A DNA stretch of 56,737 nucleotides from positions 1-56,737 of the forward strand of contig JAEXAJ010000151.1 in assembly GCA_023458215.1 (NCBI GenBank), written 5' to 3'. A program made the position numbers and the translations under genes. A model generated the notes under the pieces. The model saw only the letters and a program-made list of their open reading frames with translations, did not search any database and was not told the origin of the DNA. Below, piece after piece: positions 44,196 through 52,653 of this stretch. The stretch is from Bacteroidota bacterium (GTDB lineage: Bacteria > Bacteroidota > Bacteroidia > Bacteroidales > Bacteroidaceae). Every line of letters starts with the position of its first letter. Position 1 is the first letter of the stretch.

Positions 44196-47100
44196 CTAAA
44201 TTTCCTCCTCCTCCTGCTCTTCCGAGCTCTCGCCCTTGCGATAAGCTAGCGGACTTACATGATAGATGTCTTTAAAGCACTTCGAGAAGTAGCGCGAAGA
44301 GCTGAATCCTATCTTATCCGAGATCTCGGTGATATTTAATTCCGGATTATTGCGCAACATGAATGCACCTTTCTTGAGGCGGATGGTCAGGATAAAGTCG
44401 TTCGGGGTTTGTCCGGTAATGGCTTTCAGCTTGGTGAACAAGTTGGTACGTGCCATAGCCATTTCGCGGGCAAAGACGTTGACGTTAAATTCGGTATCGT
44501 CCAGATGGTTTTCGATGATGGTCATGGCACGATCCAGTATATCCTTGTCTATCGGGTTGGTGGCAAGCATTTGCGCAAAGGCCTGCGGCTGCTTGCTGAA
44601 CTTCTCCTGCAAGAGGATGCGGGAGTTCACAAGATTGTTGCAGCGGGATATCAGCAGGTTGGTATTGAAGGGCTTGGTGATGTAATCGTCCGCACCGATA
44701 CGCAGACCTTCGATGTTTTGTTCGATAGCAGTTCGTGCGGTGAGCAATACTACCGGGATGTGGCAGGTGTTGAAGTCGCTTTTTATCAGTTTGCACAGTT
44801 CTGTGCCCGACATCTTGGGCATTACCACGTCACTGACTACGATGGTAGGCATTTCACTGTTTACAAGGGCCAGGCCCTCTTCTCCGTCGGCGGCTGTAAG
44901 GACTTCGTAGAAAGGACTGAAGATATTGGCAAGCATCTCACGTATAGACGCATTATCTTCTACAATAAGAATCTTGGCATCAGGTAGACGTTTGTTAGGG
45001 GCATTTTCCTCCAATTCTGCTTGTAGCAAGGCGTCGCTTTCCGGTTTGGGAGCTTCTATTTGCTGAATGCTATCGGCGTTTTTATTGATTTGCTCTTCGT
45101 CGAATTGTGCATTACCCAGTTGTAGAGTTACAATAAAGCTGGTTCCTTTACCCAGTTGGCTTTCTACGCGAATGGTGCCGTGATGAAGTTCTACGATACC
45201 TTTTGTCAGGGCAAGACCAATGCCGGTGCCCGTTTTTCCGGCATCGGTAGAGTCTAGTTGCTCAATTTGGTAGAAGCGGTCGAAGATCTTATCTACTTCT
45301 TTGGCGTCGATGCCTGTGCCGGTATCAGTTACCCGGATCACTGCGTTGTTGCCTTCCGACTTGATGCTGAGAGTGATCGTATCTTCGGCTTTCGTATGCT
45401 TGATGGCATTGGAAAGAAGGTTGTTGATAACCTTTTGCATCTGTTTCTGATCGTACCACACTTCCAGGCTGTCGGCTTCTTTCTCGAAGTTAAAACTAAT
45501 CTGTTTGGTGCTGGCATACTCCATAAATAGCAGGTAGTTCTCGTACAAGAAGTTCACCATGTTGTGCGGACTCACCTTTATCTTCATGTGGCCTTGTTCT
45601 TGTTTGCGGAAGTCGAGCAGTTCGGTAATCAGCTCCCGTAACTGGATACTGTTCTTATAAATGCTTAATACCTTATTATAAATAGAAGGAGTAAAATTCT
45701 GTAATTGCAGTAGCGTCTCCACCTGTGCCACGATCAAAGTCAATGGAGTACGGAACTCGTGTGAGATGTTGGTAAAGAAACGTAGTTTCGACTGATTCAG
45801 CGCTTCTACATCTTGAATATGTTTCTGCTCATATTTCAAAGACTCACGTAGGTTGATTCTAGATTTGTAAGTACGCACCAGATACCACAACAATGCCCCC
45901 GTTATGATTAGATAGATAAGATAGGCCAGGGGAGTCTTGTAATACGGCGGCAGTACATGAATGGTGAGATGTACTTGCGGGCAAAGGCTTTCATCTTTTC
46001 CGGCGGGCTTGATAAGCAGGTTGTAAGTACCTGCATTCAGATTCGTATACGTGATGGTGTGCAGTCCGCGGGTGCTGTTCCAATCTTTGGAGAAACCTTC
46101 CAATTTGTAAATAATATCGTCCTTATTGGCAGCTACATAGTTGGAAGTGGCAAACTCAATACTGAACATGGATTGATTGGCATTGAGCGTAATCTCGCGA
46201 GTATAGAATAAAGACTGTTGTAAGATATCCGTATCGTCTCCTACTTGTATCTCCGTTCCGTTTACGATGAGGCGTGAAAGGTTGATTTGATAAGGTTTGG
46301 GAGTAAAGTTCAGCTCCATCTCATGAAAAGAGATCATGCCTTGCGTACCTCCTAGAAATATCTCGCCGTCACGGGTTACGCAAAGTGCATTCTCGTTTAC
46401 GGCAGTCAGCGGGAAGCCATTTTCAGTACTGTAATTTTGGAACTGCTTGTTCCGGTAGTCAAAGATAGAGAATCCTTCGTTAGTGATAAGCAGCAGCTTG
46501 TGGCTACTGGGCGATTCTTGTGTTTCGTAAATACAATCGCTGGATAATCCGTTTCTTTGGTCGAAGTTCTCGAAATCGTTGCTTGCAGGGCGATACAAAT
46601 CCAATCCGCTGCCCGAAGTAGAGAACCACAAATTTCCTTTACTGTCTTCGGTTATGTTGTTTATATTGTTATTGCTGATGCTGTGAGAATTGGCAGGGTC
46701 GTAACGGTAATTAACCAATTGCCGGGTATCGAAGCGGTAACTGAACACTCCTTCACCGGTGGCGGCAATCCAAAGCGTGCCGTGACTGTCGAACGTTACG
46801 TCGGCTACCATCTTAATTCTCTTGCCTTCTTTCGAGTCTTGGAATAATTGCCGGCATTTTCCGTTATCCGGATCGAAGAGGCATACGCCGTTTTGCGTGG
46901 CTATAATCAGATAGTTCTGGTAGGGAACAATATCACGAACGATATCCGAAGGCAATGTTTCCGGATTATTGGCTTCCATGCGATAATGTGTGAAGCGGTT
47001 GGTCCGTATATCCAGCTTGTTCAAGCCTCCTAGGTGAGTGCCTATCCAGATAAGTTCTTTCTCAGCATCGTAATACAGGGCTTTGATGTTGTTGTGTGAG

Positions 47101-48254
47101 ATGCTGTTTGTTCCTTCGCCCGGTCGGAACCACTTGAACTCACGCGTACGTCGGTTATAATAATTCAGTCCGCCTCCTTCTGTTCCTATCCACAGGTTGC
47201 CGTCTTTATCCTCTATCGTACGTCCTACTACCGGATTGCTTAATCCGCTCTTTTCTATGGGAGAGTAAATGTAGCGGGTATAAATCTCATATTCAGGATT
47301 GAAGTAATTGACGCCGCCAAAGTAAGTCCCCATCCATAGCGTGCCTTGGTTGTCTTTAACGATGCACCAGATGGAAGAATTGGTCAGGCCATCGGTTTGT
47401 GTATCGGTGGCGGTATGGTTCTGAAAGAGTCCCGTACTCTTGTCGTAGCGGTTAAGTCCGTTGAAGGTTCCTATCCAAATGTTGCCGAGGTTGTCTTCAC
47501 AACACGCTCTTACAAAATTGGAGGAGATGCTGTGGGCGTTCTTTGGATCTTGCCTGAAGTTTATGATTTCACCGTTCGTCTTTACATGGAACAAACCTTC
47601 TTCCCAGCTACCTATCCACAGTTTGCCCTCATTGTCTTGGTAAATGCTGGTAATGTTTCCTTTCAGGATCGGATGGGTCAGTTCTTTGTTGTCCAAGCGC
47701 AGGCGATATACTCCGTCGCTGGTAGTACCCATCCAAAGCTGCCCTTTGTCTATGTGCATGCAGAAGATTTCCAGACTTTTGTTTGCCAACTGGTAGTATA
47801 GGTCGAAGTTGCCGGTTTGTTCGTTGTAGCGGTATATCTCGTTCTTCTTTCCGATGAAAAGTCCGTCGTTATAATAAATGCTGTTTATATTGCCTTGTAG
47901 CAGGGTGCTAAACTTCTGTGTGGCAAGATTGAATTCGGCTACTCCTTCTGTGCAAAGCAGGTAGATTTTGCCTTTGCGGTTGCCCGTCATGCGCAACACG
48001 GTGTTGCAAAACAAGCTGTTGGGATCGTTCTTGCGTAATTTGTAAGTTTGGATATCATTTCCGTCGTACCGGTTCAATCCTTCACGAGTGCCAATCCATA
48101 TAGCACCGTTTTCATCGATATACAGGCTGTTGACCGAAAATTGTGATAGACCATCATCGGTGGTTAAGTGATTAAAAGTAATATTTTGTCCTTGCAAGGC
48201 GGTGGCAACCAAGCATACTAAGACAATGAATAGCCGAATGGTAAACTTCTGCAC
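44196..48254 (-). CDS. Hybrid two-component system sensor/regulator (HTCS)
   Basis: A 1352-residue single-polypeptide regulator. Signal peptide 1-22, two seven-bladed Reg_prop propellers (about 23-690, repeated IWIGT and LWIGTEGGGLNYY motifs), Y_Y_Y domain (about 700-765), membrane segment (about 772-795), HisKA with phospho-acceptor His832 in ISHEFRTPLTLI, HATPase (NNLLSNAIKHT, DTGTGID, GTGIGLAL), receiver with Asp1142 in VVSDVVMP and the conserved Lys in ITKPF, and AraC-type DNA-binding domain (about 1240-1345). All kinase and receiver residues look intact. The sensor should bind an oligosaccharide in the periplasm and activate the sulfatase and susCD downstream; a glycosaminoglycan disaccharide is the likeliest ligand by context. 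Confidence 0.95.
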   Translation of the reverse strand: MQKFTIRLFIVLVCLVATALQGQNITFNHLTTDDGLSQFSVNSLYIDENGAIWIGTREGLNRYDGNDIQTYKLRKNDPNSLFCNTVLRMTGNRKGKIYLLCTEGVAEFNLATQKFSTLLQGNINSIYYNDGLFIGKKNEIYRYNEQTGNFDLYYQLANKSLEIFCMHIDKGQLWMGTTSDGVYRLRLDNKELTHPILKGNITSIYQDNEGKLWIGSWEEGLFHVKTNGEIINFRQDPKNAHSISSNFVRACCEDNLGNIWIGTFNGLNRYDKSTGLFQNHTATDTQTDGLTNSSIWCIVKDNQGTLWMGTYFGGVNYFNPEYEIYTRYIYSPIEKSGLSNPVVGRTIEDKDGNLWIGTEGGGLNYYNRRTREFKWFRPGEGTNSISHNNIKALYYDAEKELIWIGTHLGGLNKLDIRTNRFTHYRMEANNPETLPSDIVRDIVPYQNYLIIATQNGVCLFDPDNGKCRQLFQDSKEGKRIKMVADVTFDSHGTLWIAATGEGVFSYRFDTRQLVNYRYDPANSHSISNNNINNITEDSKGNLWFSTSGSGLDLYRPASNDFENFDQRNGLSSDCIYETQESPSSHKLLLITNEGFSIFDYRNKQFQNYSTENGFPLTAVNENALCVTRDGEIFLGGTQGMISFHEMELNFTPKPYQINLSRLIVNGTEIQVGDDTDILQQSLFYTREITLNANQSMFSIEFATSNYVAANKDDIIYKLEGFSKDWNSTRGLHTITYTNLNAGTYNLLIKPAGKDESLCPQVHLTIHVLPPYYKTPLAYLIYLIITGALLWYLVRTYKSRINLRESLKYEQKHIQDVEALNQSKLRFFTNISHEFRTPLTLIVAQVETLLQLQNFTPSIYNKVLSIYKNSIQLRELITELLDFRKQEQGHMKIKVSPHNMVNFLYENYLLFMEYASTKQISFNFEKEADSLEVWYDQKQMQKVINNLLSNAIKHTKAEDTITLSIKSEGNNAVIRVTDTGTGIDAKEVDKIFDRFYQIEQLDSTDAGKTGTGIGLALTKGIVELHHGTIRVESQLGKGTSFIVTLQLGNAQFDEEQINKNADSIQQIEAPKPESDALLQAELEENAPNKRLPDAKILIVEDNASIREMLANIFSPFYEVLTAADGEEGLALVNSEMPTIVVSDVVMPKMSGTELCKLIKSDFNTCHIPVVLLTARTAIEQNIEGLRIGADDYITKPFNTNLLISRCNNLVNSRILLQEKFSKQPQAFAQMLATNPIDKDILDRAMTIIENHLDDTEFNVNVFAREMAMARTNLFTKLKAITGQTPNDFILTIRLKKGAFMLRNNPELNITEISDKIGFSSSRYFSKCFKDIYHVSPLAYRKGESSEEQEEEEI

Positions 48255-48282
48255 GATTGAGGCTTTTTTAAGGTTTCAGTTA

Positions 48283-48290
48283 CAAATATA
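48283..48290 (-). promoter_or_regulatory. -7 box (TATATTTG, minus strand) of the HTCS gene
   Basis: Exact TAnnTTTG on the minus strand, 28 bases above the HTCS start. CTTG further upstream (complement of 48305-48308) can act as a degenerate -33. Divergent from the promoter at 48410. Confidence 0.55.
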
Positions 48291-48409
48291 TGAATATTTC
48301 GTGCAAGATTTCTCATTTACTTGCTTGTTTTTGCGGTAATTTCTGTTTTAATGTATAATTTTGGAGGCTCATCGGACGAAATTAGCCTTTTAGTAGAATG
48401 TAAAGAACG

Positions 48410-48417
48410 TATATTTG
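48410..48417 (+). promoter_or_regulatory. -7 box (TATATTTG) of the sugar kinase gene
   Basis: Exact TAnnTTTG, 25 bases before the ATG at 48443, with TTTTAG about 17 bases upstream as a poor -33. Gives a short leader of about 20 bases. Confidence 0.55.
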
Positions 48418-48442
48418 TATAATAATTAAATGTTTAGTTATC

Positions 48443-49525
48443 ATGAAAGACCTTTTATCTATTGTATCTCACTTCCAATTGGAGGGTACAGTTCAAGAAA
48501 TCAAGCCGTTAGGCGCCGGACTTATTAACGACACGTACAAAGTTACTACTGTTGAAGCAGCCGCTCCCGACTACGTATTGCAACGTATCAACCATGCCAT
48601 CTTCCAGAATGTGGAAATGTTGCAGGCGAACATCGATGCAGTGACCAGTCACATCCGTAAGAAACTGGAAGAGAAGGGAGAAACGGATATCGACCGTAAA
48701 GTGCTGCATTTTATTCCTGCTGCTGATGGAAAAACTTATTGGTATGACGGTGAAAACTACTGGCGTATTATGACTTTCATTCCCCGCGCCAAGACCTACG
48801 AGACCGTAAATCCTGAATATTCCTATTATGCCGGTGCTGCTTTTGGTAATTTTCAGGCCATGTTAGCGGATATCCCTGACACATTGGGCGAAACAATTCC
48901 TGACTTCCACAACATGGAGTTCCGTTTGAAGCAACTTCGTGATGCCGTGGCTGCCGATGCTGCCGGACGCGTAAAAGAGGTGCAATACTTCTTGGATGAA
49001 ATAGAAAAGCGTGCCGACGAAATGTGCAAGGCTGAGCGTCTGCACCGTGAAGGCAAACTTCCGAAACGTGTTTGCCACTGCGACACCAAAGTGAATAATA
49101 TGATGTTCGACGAAGACGGTACTGTACTGTGTGTTATTGACTTGGACACTGTAATGCCCAGTTACATCTTCTCTGATTTCGGCGACTTCCTTCGCTCGGG
49201 TGCTAATACCGGACTTGAAGACGATAAGAATCTGGATAATGTCAACTTTAATATGGAAATCTTCAAGGCATTTGCGAAAGGTTATCTCGAATCGGCTCGT
49301 TCTTTCTTATTACCGATAGAAGTTGAGAACTTGCCATACGCTGCCGCTCTTTTCCCTTATATGCAGTGCGTGCGCTTCCTTGCGGATTATATTAATGGTG
49401 ATACTTATTATAAAATTCAATACCCGGAACATAATCTTGTACGTACCAAAGCTCAGTTCAAACTGTTGCAGAGCGTAGAAGAACATACTCCGGAAATGCA
49501 AAAATTCATAGCTTCATGTATCTAA
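48443..49525 (+). CDS. Aminoglycoside-phosphotransferase-fold kinase, N-acetylhexosamine 1-kinase (NahK)-like
   Basis: A 360-residue cytoplasmic kinase, equal in length to bifidobacterial NahK. Motifs are GAGLINDTYKV (nucleotide loop), VCHCDTKVNNMMFD (catalytic HxDxKxxN, with Asp near residue 215) and CVIDLDTVMPSYIFSDFGDFLR (metal-binding DxD-like segment). NahK phosphorylates N-acetylglucosamine or N-acetylgalactosamine at C1. Next to a glycosaminoglycan HTCS locus this would fit salvage of the amino sugar freed from chondroitin or hyaluronan disaccharides. The substrate is inferred from family and context. Divergent from the HTCS; overlaps the next gene by ten bases, so the two are translationally linked. 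Confidence 0.8.
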   Translation: MKDLLSIVSHFQLEGTVQEIKPLGAGLINDTYKVTTVEAAAPDYVLQRINHAIFQNVEMLQANIDAVTSHIRKKLEEKGETDIDRKVLHFIPAADGKTYWYDGENYWRIMTFIPRAKTYETVNPEYSYYAGAAFGNFQAMLADIPDTLGETIPDFHNMEFRLKQLRDAVAADAAGRVKEVQYFLDEIEKRADEMCKAERLHREGKLPKRVCHCDTKVNNMMFDEDGTVLCVIDLDTVMPSYIFSDFGDFLRSGANTGLEDDKNLDNVNFNMEIFKAFAKGYLESARSFLLPIEVENLPYAAALFPYMQCVRFLADYINGDTYYKIQYPEHNLVRTKAQFKLLQSVEEHTPEMQKFIASCI

Positions 49526-50250
49526 GAAAATACTTAATGACGGTGGTGGTGGCACTTTGTGTTCTGCCGCTGTCTGCAATTAATCCTCAAAATAGTAAAA
49601 TGAAAGAATTGAATGTAAAGAAGGTAAGTGCGGCAAGCGTACCTGTAGAATCCGTTCCCGCCCTTCTGGATCAGGAAAAAGTGGCATTTCAGCCGATAAA
49701 CACGGTTAACTGGGCTGCATTCCCATACTGCCCCAGTGTGGAATTCCGCATTGCCCATACAGAGGACGCTATCCTGCTGCATTACAAGGTGAAAGAAGCC
49801 AGTGTACGTGCCATTGCCGGAAAAGACAATGGTCCGGTTTGGGAAGATGCTTGCGTTGAGTTTTTCTCTATCCCCGCCGGTGATGGAGTATATTACAACA
49901 TGGAGTGCAATTGTGCAGGAACGTTGCTGATTGGCGCCGGTGCCGGACGTAGCGACCGCCGGCATGCCCCCCAAGAAGTGCTCGACAAAGTGCAACGTTG
50001 GTCTTCGTTAGGCCGCGAATCTTTCCCGGAGAGAGTAGGAGAGTGTGGTTGGGAAGTAGCTTTGGTGATTCCTTATTCTGCCTTCTTCCTGCACAACATC
50101 ACTTCTCTGGATGGCAAGTCTGTACGTGCCAACTTCTATAAATGTGGCGACGGGCTTCAAACTCCCCACTTCCTTTCATGGAATCCCATAGAACTGGAAA
50201 AGCCGAACTTCCATTGTCCGGAGTTCTTCGGAATGCTGAATATGGAATAG
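49516..50250 (+). CDS. Secreted CBM9-like carbohydrate-binding protein
   Basis: A 244-residue exported protein with signal peptide (about 1-22, LMTVVVALCVLPLSA). ATG at 49516 overlaps the kinase gene; ATG at 49537 would also give a signal peptide. The mature part has the CBM9-like beta-sandwich pattern: AILLHYKVKEASV, VWEDACVEFFSIP, YYNMECNCAGTLLIG, WEVALVIPYSAFF and VRANFYKCGDGLQTPHFLSWNPI. Such stand-alone proteins are common in Bacteroides and may bind sugar ends in the periplasm; no catalytic role is evident. It is the second gene of the kinase operon, closed by the terminator at 50282-50322. Confidence 0.75.
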   Translation: MYLRKYLMTVVVALCVLPLSAINPQNSKMKELNVKKVSAASVPVESVPALLDQEKVAFQPINTVNWAAFPYCPSVEFRIAHTEDAILLHYKVKEASVRAIAGKDNGPVWEDACVEFFSIPAGDGVYYNMECNCAGTLLIGAGAGRSDRRHAPQEVLDKVQRWSSLGRESFPERVGECGWEVALVIPYSAFFLHNITSLDGKSVRANFYKCGDGLQTPHFLSWNPIELEKPNFHCPEFFGMLNME

Positions 50251-50281
50251 TAGTAGTATACATGCGATTTTGAACGATATG

Positions 50282-50322
50282 GAATCTCATTCTCCAGCAC
50301 GGAGGATGAGATTCTTTATTTT
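50282..50322 (+). terminator. Rho-independent terminator of the kinase-CBM9 operon
   Basis: GAATCTCATTCTCC (50282-50295) pairs with GGAGGATGAGATTC (50301-50314) with a single wobble and a five-base loop, followed by TTTATTTT. It begins 32 bases after the stop. Confidence 0.85.
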
Positions 50323-50474
50323 ATGCAGAAATTCTATCAATTTATTAGTAATCACTTAAAAATAGAACCATTTTCTCTTAACTTATTCGGGCTTATTAGT
50401 GTTTATATGGCAATCGGTATTCTCCTTTAGGGTGATGCCGACAATAGTAAGTACACTTCAAACAAGTCTATTTT

Positions 50475-51374
50475 ATGAAACCCAAGCTGTATTTTTGTGA
50501 GCATGCCGACTGTAGGATTTGTAATAAGACTACTGACAGAGGATTCAAATACATCGAAACCCGGCAAGGCGAGAAGTATGTATTTGAGATGGTAGACACT
50601 TTTAGGATTGCTTTCATTCTTGAGGGAGAGGCTTTGGTCTCTTGTAATGAGCATACCAATGTACTTTTTCGGAAAAACGAAGCCCTTCTTTGGCCTATAA
50701 AAGCAAATTGCGCCTGGGAGTCCTTTACAGATACGGCAGCCATTGTGCTGAGTGGTGATATTGAGCTTGCCCCTTGCGATAGAGAAGCCTTGAAAGAACA
50801 TGCCGAGCTATGGCTCAACTCTATTCCTGAGTTTAAACCGCTACATATAAAACCGCGACTGAAGGAATTTCTCCACACCGTAAAAAATTATCTGGACGAT
50901 GGAATTGCATGCCCATACATGCATAAAACCAAACAGCGCGAGCTCTCTACAATCTTACGTGCCTATTATCCACCGGAAGATTTGATGACCTTTTTTCTGC
51001 CTACTGTTCAGACAACTCATGAGTTTGAGTATTTCATAATGAACAATTATTTGGAAATGAAAGGAGTAAAAGAGTTTGTCGATTTGTCAGGAATGAATTT
51101 GAGCACTTTCAACCGTAAATTCAAAGCCCATTTTAAGGAAACTCCTTATCAGTGGCTCATTAAGCAAAAATCAAAACATATTTATCACGAACTGACTTCA
51201 ACAAACAAAAGTTTCATTCAAATAGCCCGGCAGTTTCAGTTTACTGATGCTTCTCATTTTAACCGTTATTGCAAGGGAATGTTCGGAGCAGTACCATCGC
51301 AGATTCGAAAAGGTTCACTTGATAAAAAGGAAAAATTATTTACTTTGAATAATCAAATATCTTATGCCTTATAA
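50475..51374 (+). CDS. AraC-family regulator with N-terminal HxDCxxC motif, copy 1
   Basis: A 299-residue cytoplasmic transcription factor. The N-terminal half (about 20-130) is a cupin-like sensor region; the C-terminal AraC domain (about 185-285) contains FVDLSGMNLSTFNRKFKAHF and FQFTDASHFNRYCKGMFG as the two helix-turn-helix units. Residues His10, Asp12, Cys13 and Cys16 form an HADCRIC motif shared with the next gene, suggesting metal or redox sensing. The following gene is a clear paralogue (tandem duplication, 86 bases apart). Target genes unknown; no -7 box was found upstream. Confidence 0.85.
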   Translation: MKPKLYFCEHADCRICNKTTDRGFKYIETRQGEKYVFEMVDTFRIAFILEGEALVSCNEHTNVLFRKNEALLWPIKANCAWESFTDTAAIVLSGDIELAPCDREALKEHAELWLNSIPEFKPLHIKPRLKEFLHTVKNYLDDGIACPYMHKTKQRELSTILRAYYPPEDLMTFFLPTVQTTHEFEYFIMNNYLEMKGVKEFVDLSGMNLSTFNRKFKAHFKETPYQWLIKQKSKHIYHELTSTNKSFIQIARQFQFTDASHFNRYCKGMFGAVPSQIRKGSLDKKEKLFTLNNQISYAL

Positions 51375-51448
51375 CCATATAGGTTTATTTACAACATGTT
51401 GCTTTTTTTATACTATTTAGTTTACTTGTAGCAAAACTGCTGCTCATG

Positions 51449-51456
51449 TAAATTTG
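51449..51456 (+). promoter_or_regulatory. -7 box (TAAATTTG) almost touching the second AraC start codon
   Basis: Exact TAnnTTTG with ACTTG at 51424-51428 as -33, spacing 20. The box ends four bases before the ATG at 51461, so the transcript would be leaderless or nearly so. Confidence 0.5.
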
Positions 51457-51460
51457 TAAT

Positions 51461-52321
51461 ATGAAAAAAGAATTATGTTTTAGTTTGCATGAGGACTGCC
51501 GTGTTTGTACAGAAAGAACAGATCGGGGATTTAGGTACCATGAGACCAAAGAGGGTGAAACGTTTGTTTTTGATGCGATTGATACTTATACTATTGTTTT
51601 CATTTTATCAGGTTCGGCTTTAGTTTCGTGCAATGAATTTTCTTGTGTAAAGTTTCAGGCTGGAGAAATTGTATTGTGGCCCATGAAGTCCAACTGTATG
51701 TGGCAATCGTTGACCGATACTGCCTGTATCGTTTTTCTCGGTAACAATGAAATGAACTTTTGTGATCGGAAGGCCATTTCGGATTATGCGCACAACTGGC
51801 TGACTTCCGTCGTCAAATTTAAAGGACTTTCTATCAGGCCCCGTCTGTTGGAGTATCTACATTCCGTGAAGAACTATCTGGACGACGGAATAACCTGTCC
51901 TCATATGCACAAGGCGAAGGAGTTGGAATTATCTACTATTTTCAGAGCTTATTATGAACCGGAGGAACTTTTAAACTTTTTCTTTCCTACCGTGTGTACT
52001 AGTCACGAGTTCGAATTGTTTGTGATGAATAACTATTTGAAAATGAAAGGGGTAAAAGAATTTGTCGATTTGTCGGGTATGAATTTGAGTACATTCAACC
52101 GTCGATTTAAGGCTCATTTCAAGGAGAGTCCTTACCAATGGATTATCAAACAGAAGTCCAAACATATCTATTATGCATTGGTGGCAACCGATAGAAGTTT
52201 CACATCCATCGCGAAGGAATTTCACTTTACCGATGCTTCTCACTTCAACCGTTATTGTAAGACAATGTTTGGTGATTCTCCTTCTAAAATACGCGAACGT
52301 GTTTTGTTGAAAGGTAAATAA
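51461..52321 (+). CDS. AraC-family regulator with N-terminal HxDCxxC motif, copy 2
   Basis: A 286-residue paralogue of the preceding gene, similar along its whole length. It keeps His10, Asp12, Cys13 and Cys16 (HEDCRVC), the TDRGFxYxET segment, the long NYLDDGITCPHMHKAKELEL stretch and a nearly identical DNA-binding domain (FVDLSGMNLSTFNRRFKAHF). The first helix-turn-helix is more conserved than the sensor half, so the two probably recognise similar DNA but differ in signal. It has its own promoter, apparently leaderless. Array D starts 43 bases after its stop codon. Confidence 0.85.
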   Translation: MKKELCFSLHEDCRVCTERTDRGFRYHETKEGETFVFDAIDTYTIVFILSGSALVSCNEFSCVKFQAGEIVLWPMKSNCMWQSLTDTACIVFLGNNEMNFCDRKAISDYAHNWLTSVVKFKGLSIRPRLLEYLHSVKNYLDDGITCPHMHKAKELELSTIFRAYYEPEELLNFFFPTVCTSHEFELFVMNNYLKMKGVKEFVDLSGMNLSTFNRRFKAHFKESPYQWIIKQKSKHIYYALVATDRSFTSIAKEFHFTDASHFNRYCKTMFGDSPSKIRERVLLKGK

Positions 52322-52363
52322 AAATCGTTCTGTTGTAGATTCAAATTATCAAGCTATAGAGGC

Positions 52364-52478
52364 GCTTTGAGTTTCAAAGCATGAAACCGGGAGTTTCAAC
52401 CGTTGGAACCAACAGTTTCAACTATTGGAACTGATAGTTTAGACCGTTGAAACTTCCGGTTTGCATCGTTGAAACTGA
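52364..52478. repeat. Array D: five 22-bp units, mirror-symmetric
   Basis: Five units start at 52369, 52391, 52413, 52435 and 52457. Each has a dyad of type GTTTCAA-nnn-TTGnAAC with centres at 52379, 52401, 52423, 52445 and 52467, exactly 22 bp apart. The flank also pairs: AAACCGG at 52384-52390 with CCGGTTT at 52456-52462, axis 52423, the middle unit. GCTTTGA-GTT-TCAAAGC at 52364-52380 is a further hairpin at the left edge. Lies between convergent araC and lpxA. Confidence 0.9.
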
Positions 52479-52498
52479 TTTGTTGCCGCAACGAAAAA

Positions 52499-52606
52499 GC
52501 GTGATAGATACCTCTGCTTGCAAAGTATCTATCACGCATATCTATCATGCTTTAATGTTTTAACTATCAGCGGCATATCACCTAAAGCGTGATAGCGTGA
52601 CAGATA
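52499..52606. terminator. 13-bp hairpin and repeated GCGTGATAG motifs
   Basis: GCGTGATAGATAC (52499-52511) is the perfect complement of GTATCTATCACGC (52525-52537). Further copies of the half-site follow: GCGTGATAG at 52587-52595 and GCGTGACAGATA at 52595-52606. Only a weak U-tract is present, so its role as terminator is a guess. With array D it fills the 332-base spacer. Confidence 0.45.
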
Positions 52607-52653
52607 AAACTCGTTTTTAAACTTTGTGGGGGATGCTTTTATAGTAATTTCCC

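Noticed and set aside
52364..52478. CRISPR array
   Set aside because: Units are contiguous with no unique spacers, too short, diverged between copies and there are no cas genes; the other three arrays have the same contiguous layout.
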